Assembly: GCF_905475465.1 (NCBI RefSeq)
Contig: NC_062237.1
Span: forward strand, 12,696,501-12,760,500
Reading direction: 5' to 3'
Source of the DNA: Pieris napi
Taxonomy: Eukaryota; Arthropoda; Insecta; Lepidoptera; Pieridae
DNA: 64,000 bases
The notes beneath the pieces are model-generated. The model saw nothing but the letters and a program-made list of their open reading frames with translations. It did no database searches and had not been told where the DNA came from. Shown piece after piece: positions 44,001-51,955 of this stretch (positions within the stretch are counted from its first letter, which is position 1; each line of letters begins with the position of its first letter). The position numbers and the translations under genes are program-made.

Positions 44001-46042
44001 GATAACCTACTTTGACGACACACCCAAAACCAAGCCCCCAAGTACTCATTAATTATCATACTACAATTACCTATAATGTTGTATTCAAATTATATTAACT
44101 TGTATAATAATTGACTGTTTTGATATTAGTGTTAGTTGACCTAGGGCATACTAACATGAGTAACATGCATAATTATCTACAGAGTAAACTTATTTTCATA
44201 AATAATAGAACCATTGCCATTTTTTAAGGTCACCATATATTTGGATTTTTTTTTCTTAAAACGAGTCTATCAAATGCTTGATGTGTGCGAAACGTATTTA
44301 TAACAGCGTTTTTCAGTTAAAGTGTTTGTTTAGACTATTCCTATTATAATCTAATTCAGGCAACATATTAAAAATGTTTTTTTGTTATTTCATAAAAATA
44401 TACCAAAGTCATGCATGATAGTAAAATATTTAGTACAAATTTTTATTTTAACTAGCAACTTATATTACCTGATAAAAAAACAGTAGTCTTTGGACTTTGT
44501 ATATAACTGAAAGTTTGGCTTACATATATATATATATTACATATACACAAATTTTAACCTTGGCAATAAAGAATTGCACAATCTATAAAATTTCTTTGAA
44601 ATGGAACAGGTTTTTAATTATGCAAATGTTACCGTACAGTAGGTGACGATTCTTTATTTTTTATTGCTAGTAAATTCCAAGTATATGTTTTATTGCTGGG
44701 ACATAAAGCAAGAAAAAAGATATGTTTTTTGTGGAGTAAGTCAAGCATAAACAGCGATTTGGTTTTTTATATTCTTCAGATTTGCAGCAATGATAAATTA
44801 AGTTCTTACTATATCTTATAACAAGTTTTATAATGACATGATAAAATTTTATTAGAGCATTAAACAGGCAATTCATTAACACATTTTTATAAAATAAATT
44901 TATACTAGACCACTTTACACATTATCCTGTACCATTACGAGTCGTTAGCAGATTTTCAGAAATTATGCTAAAATATAAACAAGTTATCAAATAGTCCATA
45001 TTATATATATTACCTGTCCAGCCAAAGCATGCCGTTGGGTATCTGACACCCAACCAGGGTGAAAATAAAGAACTGCATCAGCTGGATCATCTTCTTCAGC
45101 CACACAACACTCTGTGTCATACACAAACACTATCATCATTTCCCTAAAACAAAAAGTTGTAAATCAGATAGAAACTCATAGAATGTTCAAAGAATTATCA
45201 GCGAAAGATATAATATCACTTAACATTTATAATCTATAAAACAGTTTTCAAACAGATTAAATATTGTTTTTATAATAATAAGTATATTGTAGTTTTTTCT
45301 AGCTTCTAGACAAATTTTAGATATTTCTAAACTAAGTTATAGATTAATTTTATTATTTCAGTCCACTGTCCAGTAACTCAATTATAAGTAACAAATAGTA
45401 AGTACCTAATGATATATAAAAGTATCAAGGCTTAATTATTCTAAAATATAATGAGAAAAATTAAAAATATATGATTAACAGTAATAAATGAATGATTACA
45501 TCATTATAATTTTATTTCTTATTAGAAAAGAAATATTATGAGTTATAATTATTATCTATGAAAATGGACAATAGTCAGCATTAAACAGTATTCTATGTAC
45601 ATATTTATTGTAATATATACTACAATTATTGTATTATTTTGTTTTAAATCCCGTTTAACTTAACAATTTAAACATTTTTTTTTCAAGAGCAGTTGTTACA
45701 ACATAAAATAATTTAATTGCTACATATATAAAATTTGTTAAATTCTTCCAAATATTATTTATTATTTAAAAACCCTAGCACAAACAATATGTTTAAATAA
45801 AATATAGTGTTATGGCTAACGTAATATTTTATAACAAGTTTTACGTTTTTCTAAATAACCTGTTGTTACAGATTGGTTTAATAAATAAATGTTAATATAT
45901 AAGAACGCATTCAAACATTCATCCACTTTCTCCATACCATAAGTTGTGCCTATCACATTAGAAGCTGATGTCTACGACTAGTGAAGCATAAAATACCTTA
46001 ATCAATTTTTACCAAAATAACTTATTCTACTTACTTAGCCAT
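18544..46042 (-). CDS. HPS4: HPS4 homologue, BLOC-3 subunit, complete, 10 coding exons
   Basis: HPS4 pairs with HPS1 in BLOC-3, which in mammals activates Rab32/38 for melanosomes and other lysosome-related organelles; in insects this would concern pigment and urate granules. Coding exons in order: 46042-46035, 45143-45014, 43616-43512, 33051-32824, 25402-25308, 22880-22649, 22568-21448, 21000-20805, 20249-20032, 18712-18544. All junctions are GT-AG, every phase agrees, and the sum is 2502 nt (833 residues plus stop). Recalled similarity to vertebrate HPS4: MIVFVYD near the N terminus, AGQVVGAAHCI, ILEQCRRSKGVLGGVILY, then IISTQLPPSLTSY (about 189-201), and C-terminal NSLWETSLNALG and GLIHNEF (third longin-like region). 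Residues about 266-640, mostly one large exon, are low-complexity and poorly conserved. The first exon has only eight coding bases, so the start is less sure. Introns hold most repeats of the window. Confidence 0.9.
18915..19118. repeat. dispersed repeat, copy 1 (HPS4 intron 9)
   Basis: The block GTGACCACCCAGTGAC...AATCCCCGCCCCG (19011-19115) matches 20647-20756 in the same orientation with few differences. The C-rich and CGTAACGTTTTTCTGTACCC sequence before it is a type seen in many lepidopteran repeats. Non-coding. Confidence 0.55.
19121..19218. repeat. partial duplicate of the HPS4 exon 9 3' end and donor site
   Basis: These 98 bp match 19961-20059: about 70 bp of intron 9, the donor GT, and the last ~28 bp of exon 9. 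In the exon part the only difference is synonymous (an ACC to ACT threonine codon). The donor is preserved (TTGAG|GTAAAAA), but the exon 5' part and acceptor are missing. It lies in intron 9, directly next to the dispersed repeat that also occurs in intron 8. Confidence 0.75.
20279..20499 (+). mobile_element. 221-bp non-autonomous Helitron in HPS4 intron 8
   Basis: It begins A|TCTTTATATATATAATTC and ends CCACTAG|T, the TC...CTAG ends and A/T target expected of Helitrons. It contains the motifs ACTGGACCGCTTTTGATGAA and AGGTGGCGCTGCAG of common lepidopteran members. Its left end is 29 bp from the acceptor of HPS4 exon 9 (exon starts at 20249, minus). Confidence 0.75.
20647..20756. repeat. dispersed repeat, copy 2 (HPS4 intron 8)
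   Basis: Matches 19011-19115. It lies 49 bp from the donor of HPS4 exon 8 and lacks the C-rich leader of copy 1. Confidence 0.6.
22881..23322. other. HPS4 intron 5, first part
   Basis: AT-rich; no frame or repeat recognised before the SINE. Intron 6 (22569-22648) is only 80 bp, and intron 7 (21001-21447) holds nothing further. Confidence 0.4.
23323..23570 (+). repeat. tRNA-derived lepidopteran SINE, copy a
   Basis: It has the A box (TTGGCCTAGTGG), a degenerate B box (TGTTCGATCTGTGCACC) and the body motifs CGTGAGGAAACCGGCTT and AAAAAGTCGACGGCGT. The tail is diverged. The family ends in CAGACCTAAAAAGGTTGTAGC in better copies. Confidence 0.8.
23870..24011 (-). repeat. LINE-related fragment
   Basis: The minus frame reads GRMTRAVEHSAPQHNASQGQ. 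A plus copy at about 38600-38720 reads a similar GRMTSAVE...SAP. This is a shared dispersed sequence, probably a decayed non-LTR 3' region. Family not determined. Confidence 0.45.
24310..24412 (+). repeat. LINE 3' tail
   Basis: Ends with CTATATGAATAAAGTTATTTTGAGTTTGA; the preceding 90 bp match 37010-37120 (TTTCTGTTGACGTTCATAAG), where the tail carries TTGAGTTTGAGTTTGA repeats. It is the 3' end of a non-LTR family with a short tandem tail. Confidence 0.5.
24633..24732 (+). mobile_element. Helitron 5' end fragment
   Basis: A|TCTCTATACATATAAAATTCTCGTGTCAC is a common lepidopteran Helitron start; the motif CCGAAATGGCTGGATTCTTATG follows. It is interrupted at about 24735 by a LINE tail, so only the 5' end remains. 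Confidence 0.6.
24733..24960 (+). pseudogene. RTE-like LINE C-terminal fragment and 3' tail
   Basis: The frame reads RGRPKKRYRR...NEWRDRVSRKKLEEAFTREG then stop, the GRPKKRW...W...A motif ending many RTE-type reverse transcriptases. It is followed by an A-rich region and a TTATTATTA-type tail. A sister copy lies at 41195-41375. 5'-truncated. Confidence 0.6.
25017..25063. repeat. small hairpin
   Basis: The arms TTACATGAATGATG and CATCATTCATGTAA surround an AT-rich loop. It is probably a short MITE remnant in HPS4 intron 5. Confidence 0.45.
26007..26046 (+). repeat. (TTTA)n microsatellite
   Basis: About nine TTTA/ATTT units in HPS4 intron 4. Similar short runs often end LINE copies in this window. 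Confidence 0.8.
26299..26517 (-). repeat. tRNA-derived SINE, copy b (old)
   Basis: Reverse orientation: ACGCTACAACCCTTTGTC (tail), TAGGTCATCAGCCTTCTG, TTAATTGCGCACATAGA, and a ruined B box. It is more diverged than the other copies. Confidence 0.6.
27341..27389. repeat. 20-bp perfect hairpin
   Basis: ATTCAATTTAATAGGAATCC and its exact complement are separated by nine bases. It lies in HPS4 intron 4. No flanking duplication was recognised. Confidence 0.7.
27917..27961. repeat. 20-bp perfect AT hairpin
   Basis: CACATATTTATTATATAATA and its exact complement with a five-base spacer. It lies 16 bp before the interrupted SINE. Confidence 0.7.
27977..29008 (+). repeat. tRNA-derived SINE, copy c, split by a MITE
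   Basis: The 5' part (27977-28022: GAGCAGTGTTGGCTTG) and the 3' part (28902-29008: CCCCGGCTGTGTATGCGCGC...GGCTGATCACCTACTTGCC) join into one SINE when the hAT-like MITE and one copy of its 8-bp duplication are removed. The break is in the B box. Confidence 0.8.
28023..28901. mobile_element. 879-bp hAT-like MITE inside the SINE
   Basis: The 17-bp terminal inverted repeats TAGGGATTGCAATCCGG are perfect. The 8-bp target duplication ATCGAACC lies at 28015-28022 and 28902-28909, as hAT elements make. Subterminal regions on both sides are rich in CCGGATCCGG-type palindromic repeats, probably transposase binding sites. No transposase frame. Confidence 0.85.
29010..29980. other. HPS4 intron 4, no recognised feature
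   Basis: AT-rich DNA without frames or clear repeats. Confidence 0.4.
29981..30189 (-). repeat. tRNA-derived SINE, copy d
   Basis: Reverse copy with tail GTGGCGCTACCTAACG, body GTTCGAGCGAATGTTAAATGCGCAC and A box complement CCACTAGGCCACCACTGCTC. An internal deletion has removed the AAGTCGACGGC region. Confidence 0.75.
31248..31514 (-). repeat. tRNA-derived SINE, copy e
   Basis: A nearly full reverse copy: GTGGCACTACAACC tail, GGTGATCAGCCTCCTGTG, CCGTCGACTTTTTTGG, and CCACTAAGCCAACACTGCTC at its 5' end. Confidence 0.8.
32025..32275 (+). repeat. dispersed repeat family R, copy 1
   Basis: ATGTAACCAAACATTAGTTAAGTAACAT...CAGCTTCAAACAA...GTTTTATTTGAACATATCCATACA. Direct copies lie at 33462-33800 and 49080-49380. 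This copy carries the Helitron-like block TTCTCGTGTCATAATGTTCG internally. Confidence 0.55.
32552..32690 (+). repeat. tRNA-derived SINE fragment, copy f
   Basis: Body only: TTTCTATGTGCGCAATTAACATTC, GCGTGTGTCAGGCACAGAAG, CGCCTACTTGCCTATT. It lies about 135 bp from HPS4 exon 4 on its donor side. Confidence 0.65.
33158..33441 (+). repeat. tRNA-derived SINE, copy g (best preserved)
   Basis: Full-length: GAGCAGTGTTGGCCAAGTGG (A box), GGTTCGATCCCAGGCTGTGC (B box), body, and tail CAGACCTAAAAAGGTTGTAG then GCGCCACTG. It is a good reference for the family. The A/B boxes are those of a tRNA-type Pol III promoter; this is not a functional tRNA gene. Confidence 0.85.
33462..33800 (+). repeat. dispersed repeat family R, copy 2
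   Basis: Shares ATTTTAGTTAATAATTAGAA, CACTTGAAGCCAATAT, TGAGCCCTTTAG and the end AACATATCCATACAACAACC with the copy at 49080-49380 and, less fully, with 32025-32275. Confidence 0.55.
33955..34200 (+). repeat. LINE 3' region, family S, copy 1
   Basis: ACGGCTCAAATATTTTATTC, GTAGGCGCCTGGTAGTACC, GGTGACCCCAAAGCTGGTG, AATACAGCGAGGAAATGCTG. Copies lie at 57837-58140 (plus) and 62640-62790 (minus). The frame reads GDP-like residues followed by an AT-rich 3' tail, so it is probably a non-LTR C terminus. Confidence 0.55.
34560..34803. repeat. pogo/Tigger-like repeat, inverted copy
   Basis: The complement of the family at 14935: TTTCACACTACAGAAATATAAC, AAATACCGTGTTATATGCG, AATCGCGTTATAC and an end GATTACTG|TA. 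Confidence 0.5.
35297..35750. mobile_element. 454-bp GC-rich MITE with ~55-bp inverted repeats, TTA-flanked
   Basis: The termini read GGCCTACAACGCACTAGCGG (left) and GGCCTATAACGCACTAGCGG (right, complement), continuing as inverted repeats for about 55 bp. TTA flanks both sides (35294-35296, 35751-35753), as in PIF/Harbinger-type targets. Repeated GCGGYNNGCCGC motifs fill the arms. Frames across it are shadows. Confidence 0.75.
35952..36341 (+). mobile_element. 390-bp non-autonomous Helitron
   Basis: Starts A|TCTATATATATAAAAATG and ends GGCCAGCTAG|T. The 5' body AACCCGTTTTCCGTTGTCAC and GGCATGACCGATTTG is typical of lepidopteran Helitrons. It is complete in HPS4 intron 3. No Rep/helicase frame. 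Confidence 0.78.
36950..37125 (+). repeat. LINE 3' tail with (TTTGAG)n
   Basis: Matches 24310-24412 and, inverted, the block at 47820-48000 (GGACGAGAAGAACTGGCAA). Ends TTGAGTTTGAGTTTGATTTGA. Confidence 0.5.
37470..37675. repeat. pogo/Tigger-like repeat, inverted copy 2
   Basis: TTTCACACTACAGAAGAATAAC, ATCCGCGTTATAGGGGTG, AATACCGCGTTATATG. Both inverted copies are followed at a distance by AATTCAATTAACAA and TTCTGGGTCAAGAATTAAA (34925-34965 and 37800-37840), so they belong to one longer repeat of about 350-400 bp. Confidence 0.5.
38815..38930 (+). repeat. short lepidopteran dispersed repeat
   Basis: AAAGGCCAGCAACGAACTCG...CCATGGGCGGCGGTATGACT...CAGGTGAGTCTCCTGCCC...TCCTGTTCTATAAAA. A second copy lies at 57030-57150. 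Confidence 0.6.
39440..40150 (-). pseudogene. LINE C-terminal fragment, family T, copy 1
   Basis: The minus frames read NLRSSENYILEIPSHNSSFL then VRLWNSLPVTIRLAPSLSSF, the C-terminal RSS...IP.H...SFL....WN.LP..IR motif of jockey/CR1-group reverse transcriptases. A 3' UTR follows with the complement of GGTTGCCTAGAAGTGATCGC. Copies at 41690-42310 and 53925-54490. 5'-truncated. Confidence 0.65.
40291..40636. mobile_element. 346-bp MITE, TTAA-flanked, 36-bp inverted repeats
   Basis: TTAA at 40287-40290 and 40637-40640. The perfect 36-bp inverted repeats begin AGAAAACACTTTTTTACCGG. The internal sequence includes a GTGGTCACGGTGAC palindrome. Non-coding. The target fits TTAA-specific (piggyBac-like) elements, but the terminal bases are not the usual CCY. 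Confidence 0.8.
41195..41375 (+). pseudogene. RTE-like LINE C-terminal fragment, copy 2
   Basis: The frame reads RPKKRWIEEIEAVVGSEWRE then a decayed AFTREGVPIDGT, closely related to 24733-24960. Confidence 0.6.
41690..42310 (-). pseudogene. LINE C-terminal fragment, family T, copy 2
   Basis: The minus frame reads RSSNRCLLDIPSHSSSFLGN then SFGISAINL. The 3' UTR carries the complement of GGTTGCCTGGAAGAGATCGC. Same orientation as copy 1. Confidence 0.65.
42320..43345. other. HPS4 intron 3, part next to exon 3
   Basis: Mostly AT-rich. 42479-42720 has a GC-richer segment reading no known domain. 42660-42715 ends AATGCCCTGTTCTATAAAA and resembles the short repeat at 38815. Confidence 0.35.
43350..43500 (-). 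repeat. GC-rich repeat fragment beside HPS4 exon 3
   Basis: A sharply GC-rich block (ACACTCCACCCGAAGGGGGC on the minus strand) lies between about 12 and 160 bp after the exon 3 donor. Base composition unlike the intron suggests a retroelement UTR or other insertion. Family not recognised. Confidence 0.4.
43662..43870 (+). repeat. tRNA-derived SINE, copy h (old)
   Basis: CACCGTTGGCCTAGTGGCAT, then GACTGTGCACCAATTGATTT and GAGGAAACCGGCATGACTTC. It ends 46 bp before the acceptor of HPS4 exon 3. Confidence 0.65.
43940..45013. other. HPS4 intron 2 remainder
   Basis: AT-rich, with a TA microsatellite at about 44524-44539. Nothing else recognised. Intron 1 (45144-46034) is likewise plain. Confidence 0.4.
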
Positions 46043-47116
46043 TGTGGATAGTTAAAACTTCACTTATTATTAATTAACAAAATCACAACATGTCCTTAAA
46101 TGTTATAAAACAGATTTTTAATAAATCGATCGAATGCGCGTAATATTGTTTTTTACGGAACTAAATAAACGTCCTACTACACACGCTACAGACTATAAAT
46201 GAATTTGATTTTGCCATTTCAGTTTTGGCTATTCAAATATCAAATTGCGTTTATATTGACTATGACAGACAGGAGTTTGACAAAACCTTGTGAAGCTGTC
46301 AATGTCGATTTTGCTGTGGTTATTTTTCTTTAGTCACGTTTTATGTAAAAATTTCAACCACTTACTATCTTTATAAAAACTATATAAATATAGATTTATT
46401 AGTACTGTATCATTAGGGTTATAAACTAAGAAAAATGTTTTGTTGTTTTTTTAGAAATGTAAATTAACGCCCTCTACACTATACAAATCAAATTACCGTG
46501 TCAATATTTTGATAGCTTCGAAGACTTACAAATGTTTTGTAAAACGAATACGAAATCTAAAAAATAAAGAGACGGTACATCTTTTTCATTCTTATTTTCT
46601 AAAAAGTCATTACATAAATTATATCAATAATAAGTAATATATGTTTAGAAACTTTGCGCCTGCAAAAGTATTCCGAGGGCTATTGCGCATGAATTTAAGA
46701 CAGACGTTGCATGTGATTAAAAATTTTGTCGAGCATTGGATATCCTACAGCTTCCTTAATATTATATCGATTTTCACATGTAAAATGCATAAAATGATTC
46801 TTAATTTAAAATCGGTCAAATTATCTTTGAATCGTCTATTCCTTGCACTTCTGTTACATTAATTAAAATATGTATTGAATTCATCAAACAATGCTATCAT
46901 GTCGGATATCCGGTTCCGTGTCCTGTGATGGGGTCATATCAAGCCACCCGGTCTCAGGGATCAGTTGCCAATAGAATACTAATTATATATAGCCTATCAA
47001 CTGTCCTTAAGGAGCTTGGTTTTCTTTACAGTAACGTGAATATGAATTAACAATAAAATACTTTTTACTATACTATAAATACGTATTAATATTTGTAATA
47101 TTAACCATAATATAAA
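46043..47116. other. upstream region of HPS4
   Basis: Holds the unmarked HPS4 promoter and 5' UTR. No TATA box or CpG block was recognised, and no gene. A 73-codon frame at 46641 has no coding character. Confidence 0.35.
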
Positions 47117-47394
47117 GAGTAGTGTTGGCCTAGTGGCTTCAGGGTGCGACTCTCATCCCTAAGGTCGTACATTCCATCCCCAGCCGTGAACCAATGGACA
47201 ATCTGTCTATTCAACAATCGCTCGAAGGGTGAAGGAAAGCATTTTGAGGAAACCGGCTTGCCTTAGACCTTAAAAGTCGATGGCTTGTGTCAGGCCCAGG
47301 AGCCTGATCACTTACTTGCCTAATAGATTTACAAATTATCATGAAGCAGATACATAAATCTGAGGCCCAGACTTAAAAAGGTTGTAGAGCCACT
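47117..47394 (+). repeat. tRNA-derived SINE, copy i
   Basis: Nearly full-length, from GAGTAGTGTTGGCCTAGTGG to the tail CAGACTTAAAAAGGTTGTAG then AGCCACTGG. The B box is degenerate. Confidence 0.82.
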
Positions 47395-47679
47395 GGTAAA
47401 TGTAAATATTAACCATATGACAAATTACATTAAGAATCTAGTCTTGTTCAATATTTATCCCTCAAAGCAAATTAACAATTAATTATCATTTTGTCTTGCA
47501 TAATTTAGTTTTGTAATACAATGTTGAAGTTAATATACATTCAATTAAAAAGAAAGTGATTAGTTGTTGAATTCCAATGTTTTGCACAATATACAATAGG
47601 TAGTGTTTTGGTACTTACAATAATTTTTTGTTTATAGCAAAGGTTGGGAAATTGGGAAAAGTGTTGTCTATCAAATCAA

Positions 47680-48200
47680 ATAAAATATGTTTATTATGGA
47701 TAAGATACATGTATCACTTATTCCAAGTCATTAAATTTGAATTTTTAGGCATCCCTACTCATCGGCAAAGAAGACAGAGGGTGTAGGCCGAGAGAAAAAG
47801 CCGGCGTAAAAAACTAACGGTACTCTTTTAATCATCAATCAAATCAAACATCATTTATTAATTTAGATAATTTAACGTCAAAAAGAAGTACGTATTAAAT
47901 ACTAAATGCTTTTAATTTTACATTTACTGCCAGTTTTCAAATCAAGAGCGTAGAACGGACGAGAAGAACTGGCAAAAAACTCTCCTCCACTCTTTTTAGT
48001 CGCCAAGTTTTTTTGTTTTACACAATTTTTGTCACGTGAAGTCAAGTCAAATCATTTATTTAAATTACACCACCTAAAATGGCTTTTGAACGTCAAATAA
48101 AATATAAAGCTGATTCTAGTTGCCTCTTCCGTAAGGTAATTTCGTGTGGAGAAGAATGGGCAAGAAACTGAACACTTACTCTTTTGAAATAGGTTTTACG
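47680..48200 (-). repeat. cluster of three LINE 3' tails
   Basis: Three successive blocks each begin with ATCAAATCAAA or GTCAAGTCAAATCA (47683, 47835, 48043) and contain complements of GGAGAGTTTCTTGCCAGTTC or related text. They match the tail families at 24310 and 36950 in reverse orientation. Probably serial insertions of one family in the same kind of site. Confidence 0.5.
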
Positions 48201-48343
48201 ATATTTTGCATACATAACTTAAATAATTATAATTAAGTGAAGACAATGTACTCCTAGAATAAAACTACTATGCTAAAATAGGCACAAAGTATTACTTACA
48301 AATTAAGCAATGCAGCGGATAGGTCAATTATTCTATTGTTATA

Positions 48344-48366
48344 CAATATATATTATATATATATAT
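48344..48366. repeat. (TA)n microsatellite
   Basis: Interrupted TA run. The surrounding 48370-49079 is AT-rich with nothing recognised. Confidence 0.6.
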
Positions 48367-49079
48367 GTTCCTCACATATTTACAAATATCGAAACCGTAG
48401 AATATTATACATTAAAGAGTAATAAAAAAACAATAAACAGTGCGGGAGATAAAAATAAAATAATTACGGTTTATAGTATTATAAAATAAAAAATAACAAA
48501 GATAATATGTAAAATAAGGTCAGCAACCAATTTGATTTTGACCAGGGTTTATGATTATTTGTAAGGAGCTGCAACCATTACACCATGTTCCAGAACAAAT
48601 GATTGCACAGGCTTAGAAGACCCAAAAGATTTAAGCGTCATTGTTTTTAAATATATAGATTATTATAAAGTGAGGATGTGTTTGGACCGAATAAAAATTT
48701 TAATTAGAAAAAAATAAATTACATAGAATTACTGTGTGTGACGTTAGTACTGCCTTATTTTAAGTAATACGTTAGATAAAAAAGGAGTGTCCTATGTAAT
48801 AGTTGGGTGTGTCAGTCCACATTCTTCGATCCTGGTTGATTTTGTGTCACCGTGTTAACAACTCGTAAGATCGCATGTGTTAACGACTTTTCTCTTTTAA
48901 AGTTGTTCAAAAATTTCCGTATCAAACGTTTACTATCGTGATTTTTTGTATTATGTTTTTAACTGTATGAAATTATCATTTTTATTTTTAAGTTGGTTAA
49001 CTTTTTTCACTCATTTTTCTCTTCACATAAGCAAATTCGATCACCGATGTTATCTTCACTCACATGTTACCGTTACCGT

Positions 49080-49380
49080 GAGTTATGTAACCTAACTTTA
49101 GTTAAGTAACATAAATATTTTAGTTAATAATTAGAATCATAAACAATCATCGCACACTTGAAGCCAATATTGAGCCCTTTAGTTATTAACACTCTTTACA
49201 AAACTAGATTTGTGAAGCCTTAGTAAAGTTAGTTTTTGTAAGCGTCGCTACTCTACCCGTAAATTTATGTTAGTTATAAGCTCAGATTTTAAAACATTAA
49301 AGTCTGTTGTTATCCACCTTCAAACAAAGTGTTTTATTTCAATATATCCATACAAAAAACCGCCGTCAAATTACTTCGTG
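49080..49380 (+). repeat. dispersed repeat family R, copy 3
   Basis: ATGTAACCTAACTTTAGTTAAG to ATATCCATACAAAAAACCGCC; collinear with 33462-33800. Confidence 0.55.
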
Positions 49381-50079
49381 ACATAAAGTTTCTTTATATT
49401 CAAATTCATTATTTAAATACTTATTTTATTCCTTGGTTAAGTCCGACACGAACATCTGGGACATAATTGATTGTTCAGAGAATAATATAAGCTATTTACT
49501 CGGTCGCTTTCGCATCTAAAATCATAACGAATCCTCAATACTGTTCAAGCGAGCTAGGGCGTTAGAAAAAGTTTGTCAAAATATAAGAAACTTGCATTTT
49601 TTGAATACTCTTCCTCTAAATAATAGGTGTTGTTTTAATAGTCTACGCAGACTTATTCGCTTGCTTCATACAAAAGAATTCAACGCGTTACACGAAGCGT
49701 CCTCAAGGTCGAATGATGAGTGGTAGCTTACATCATTGCAAAACTATTTTGATTACAATATTTTGTTGAGTTTTGGATTCCATGATCAGTTGAGGCTATA
49801 ATAAAAAAACACTGATTTAAAAGGTTTGAATAGTACCAAAAGTAAAAATGAAGTTTAAAGACCTTATTATTTTTTAACAGTAATAATACTACGATACTGA
49901 CAATACTAATGAAAAGATTCATATAATGTAAATATTTTCTATATGTTGGCCTGTTGGCAAAAATGACAAAAATGGAAAAACTCACAAATGTGCCGCATAT
50001 ATACAATTAAATACAAAGTAAAGTAGTAAAACAATTGTTCAGAAGCTAAGATTTTTCCAAATAGCAAATATTCATATAA

Positions 50080-50370
50080 CATCGGCGCGTTACGTAAAAC
50101 TTAACGCTTAATTACAAGCACACAACGTAAGGTCGTAGAAAGTGAATCGACTCGCGTGAACCCTCAAAAAAACCCGCCATATTGCCAGTCTGTGACGAGC
50201 CGCCCGACCGATTTCACGTTTCCCGCCAACGGAGAACTCGCGCCTGTCACCTGTTTCTTAAGTGCGTGCAGCCAATGACATTTATATTTATTGTGTTTTC
50301 GTGGATGTGAATTATGTGAGGCTACTGTACTGTTAAATGGATTTTTGTATTTAATAGTAACTGTTTTGCA
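50080..50370 (+). promoter_or_regulatory. CpG-rich start region of the gene at 50371
   Basis: The region 50085-50270 is distinctly richer in GC and CpG than its surroundings (ACTCGCGTG, CCCGCCATATTG, GACGAGCCGCCCGACC). Together with a following clean ATG and donor it marks a likely promoter and 5' UTR. The HPS4 promoter lies 4 kb to the left in the opposite direction. Confidence 0.45.
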
Positions 50371-50406
50371 ATGGGGATCGATTGGAAACCGTTCCTTTCA
50401 AAAATG
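50371..50406 (+). CDS. first coding exon of an unidentified plus-strand gene
   Basis: ATG followed by 12 codons reading MGIDWKPFLSKM, then a donor GTAAGC. It is supported by the CpG-rich upstream block and by a favourable ATG context (GCAATGG). I do not recognise the protein from these residues. No continuing exon could be found up to 64000, so the first intron exceeds 13.5 kb, or the exon is non-functional, or later exons are very short. Long first introns are common in insect developmental and neuronal genes, but that is no basis for naming it. Confidence 0.4.
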
Positions 50407-51830
50407 GTAAGCTTTATATAGAAAACATAAAATAGATTTTGTACTAAATTTATTAAGGACTTATGCAACTTTCAAAACTGTTACGTGTTAAGAAATTTAT
50501 GTAAAATTAAGTTATTTATCATGTGAAAGACATTTCGATGGTAATTTATTATTTTATGTGCGCATTACGACGGCATTCACAACTTTTACTCAATGCTGAA
50601 AGTTTTGGATCCGGATTTGTTGAGTAACAAACTGGTTGATCTAATCGATTCATAAACGAAATAGTTTGTATTAATTATTAATTTTTATCTTACTCTGACT
50701 GTTAAAGAATTACTTTGATTTGAAGACTGTTTTCGAAGTTGGTATATAAGTGATTCAAATCACAGAATGATTTAATTTTACATACATAAACTAAATATTG
50801 CCCACGTGCTTGAAATGCATCATCATACTTAAATATTATTGTCAAATTGATAACCATATTGCAGTCGCTTTTAAGTGCTTATTATGGTTTAAAGCAATAA
50901 TATTTTAATTAATTTACAATTATTTATCAATTGAACATAAAATAAATGCCATGGATTTATTTTTTGTAACACCACGTTATAAAAAAACCTGTGTACGAAC
51001 GTTGAGTAAGTTGTAGCCGGAAGTAGAAAAAACTTTTATTTATTATCAACATTCCTCAGCGCGGAAAAGGACAGTTTAAGAGAGGGTATAAATGGCCAAT
51101 ATGAAAAACAAACATACAGGAGTCATAGTACCCATCATTATGCTTCCCATCATCAAACATGTTCAAACGAGGACAATCAAATCACGCATGAAATATGTAG
51201 GTAAGAATACACGTGTGAAAATGACATAAGAATCGAATCAGGCGCAGCGCTAACCAGATCCATGCAACTTAATTAAGAATGCAAGGTTGCTAAAATAAAA
51301 ACGAAAGGTCTCCATGGAGTTGCTGGAACTGTCCACCGAGTCATTCTTCATCACTGTTTTATTGTCCACAATAACAGATTCTGTTAACAGGATATTTGTT
51401 TCTAGTCAACCGTGTACTGCTATGTAGGGATTTTTACAAGCAATTCAGAACGAATTATGTATTGTAAAGAATTGTAAGTTGATTTACATACATGATTCAT
51501 ATAATTAAATAGAAAGCTTAATCACATTCTCAATTAATGAGAACAAAATTGAACAGTCAAAATATACATTAGTCATAATTTTCTAAAGACATGTAATATC
51601 CTGATTTTTCTTTAGAATGTGCATATTTGATGTCATTAAAAATAGATTAAAAATTGCAATAGATTGCATGTTGACATAATAACACATTTCTAATGTTTAA
51701 TGTGTTGTCATCACGACAATATACACCTAATGATGAAGAAGCGTACGCGATTATAGTACAGTAAGCATTGAAAAGAAAAATGTGTTTATTAATTAATTGT
51801 GACTTGGAAAATAATATTTATTTTCCGGAA
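50407..51830. other. intron-like DNA, nothing recognised
   Basis: AT-rich with short frames only. TATAAATGG at about 51089 is probably chance. Confidence 0.35.
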
Positions 51831-51834
51831 ATTT

Positions 51835-51955
51835 AACCCCGGTATCATGCTGATTTTCTCACGATGTTTTCGTAAAAATAATTATTACATAGAAAGATAG
51901 ATAGTTGATGCATATCCGGGATTAATGACCTCAGGGGTTGAAGTCACACGATTAA
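51835..51955 (-). repeat. SINE remnant
   Basis: A faint reverse copy of the SINE body (GATTTTCTCACGATGTTTTC, ATGACCTCAGGGGTTGAAG). Low preservation. Confidence 0.4.

Noticed and set aside
49728..50006. 92-codon minus-strand hydrophobic frame
   Set aside because: AT-driven Phe/Ile/Leu composition, no splice or homology support.
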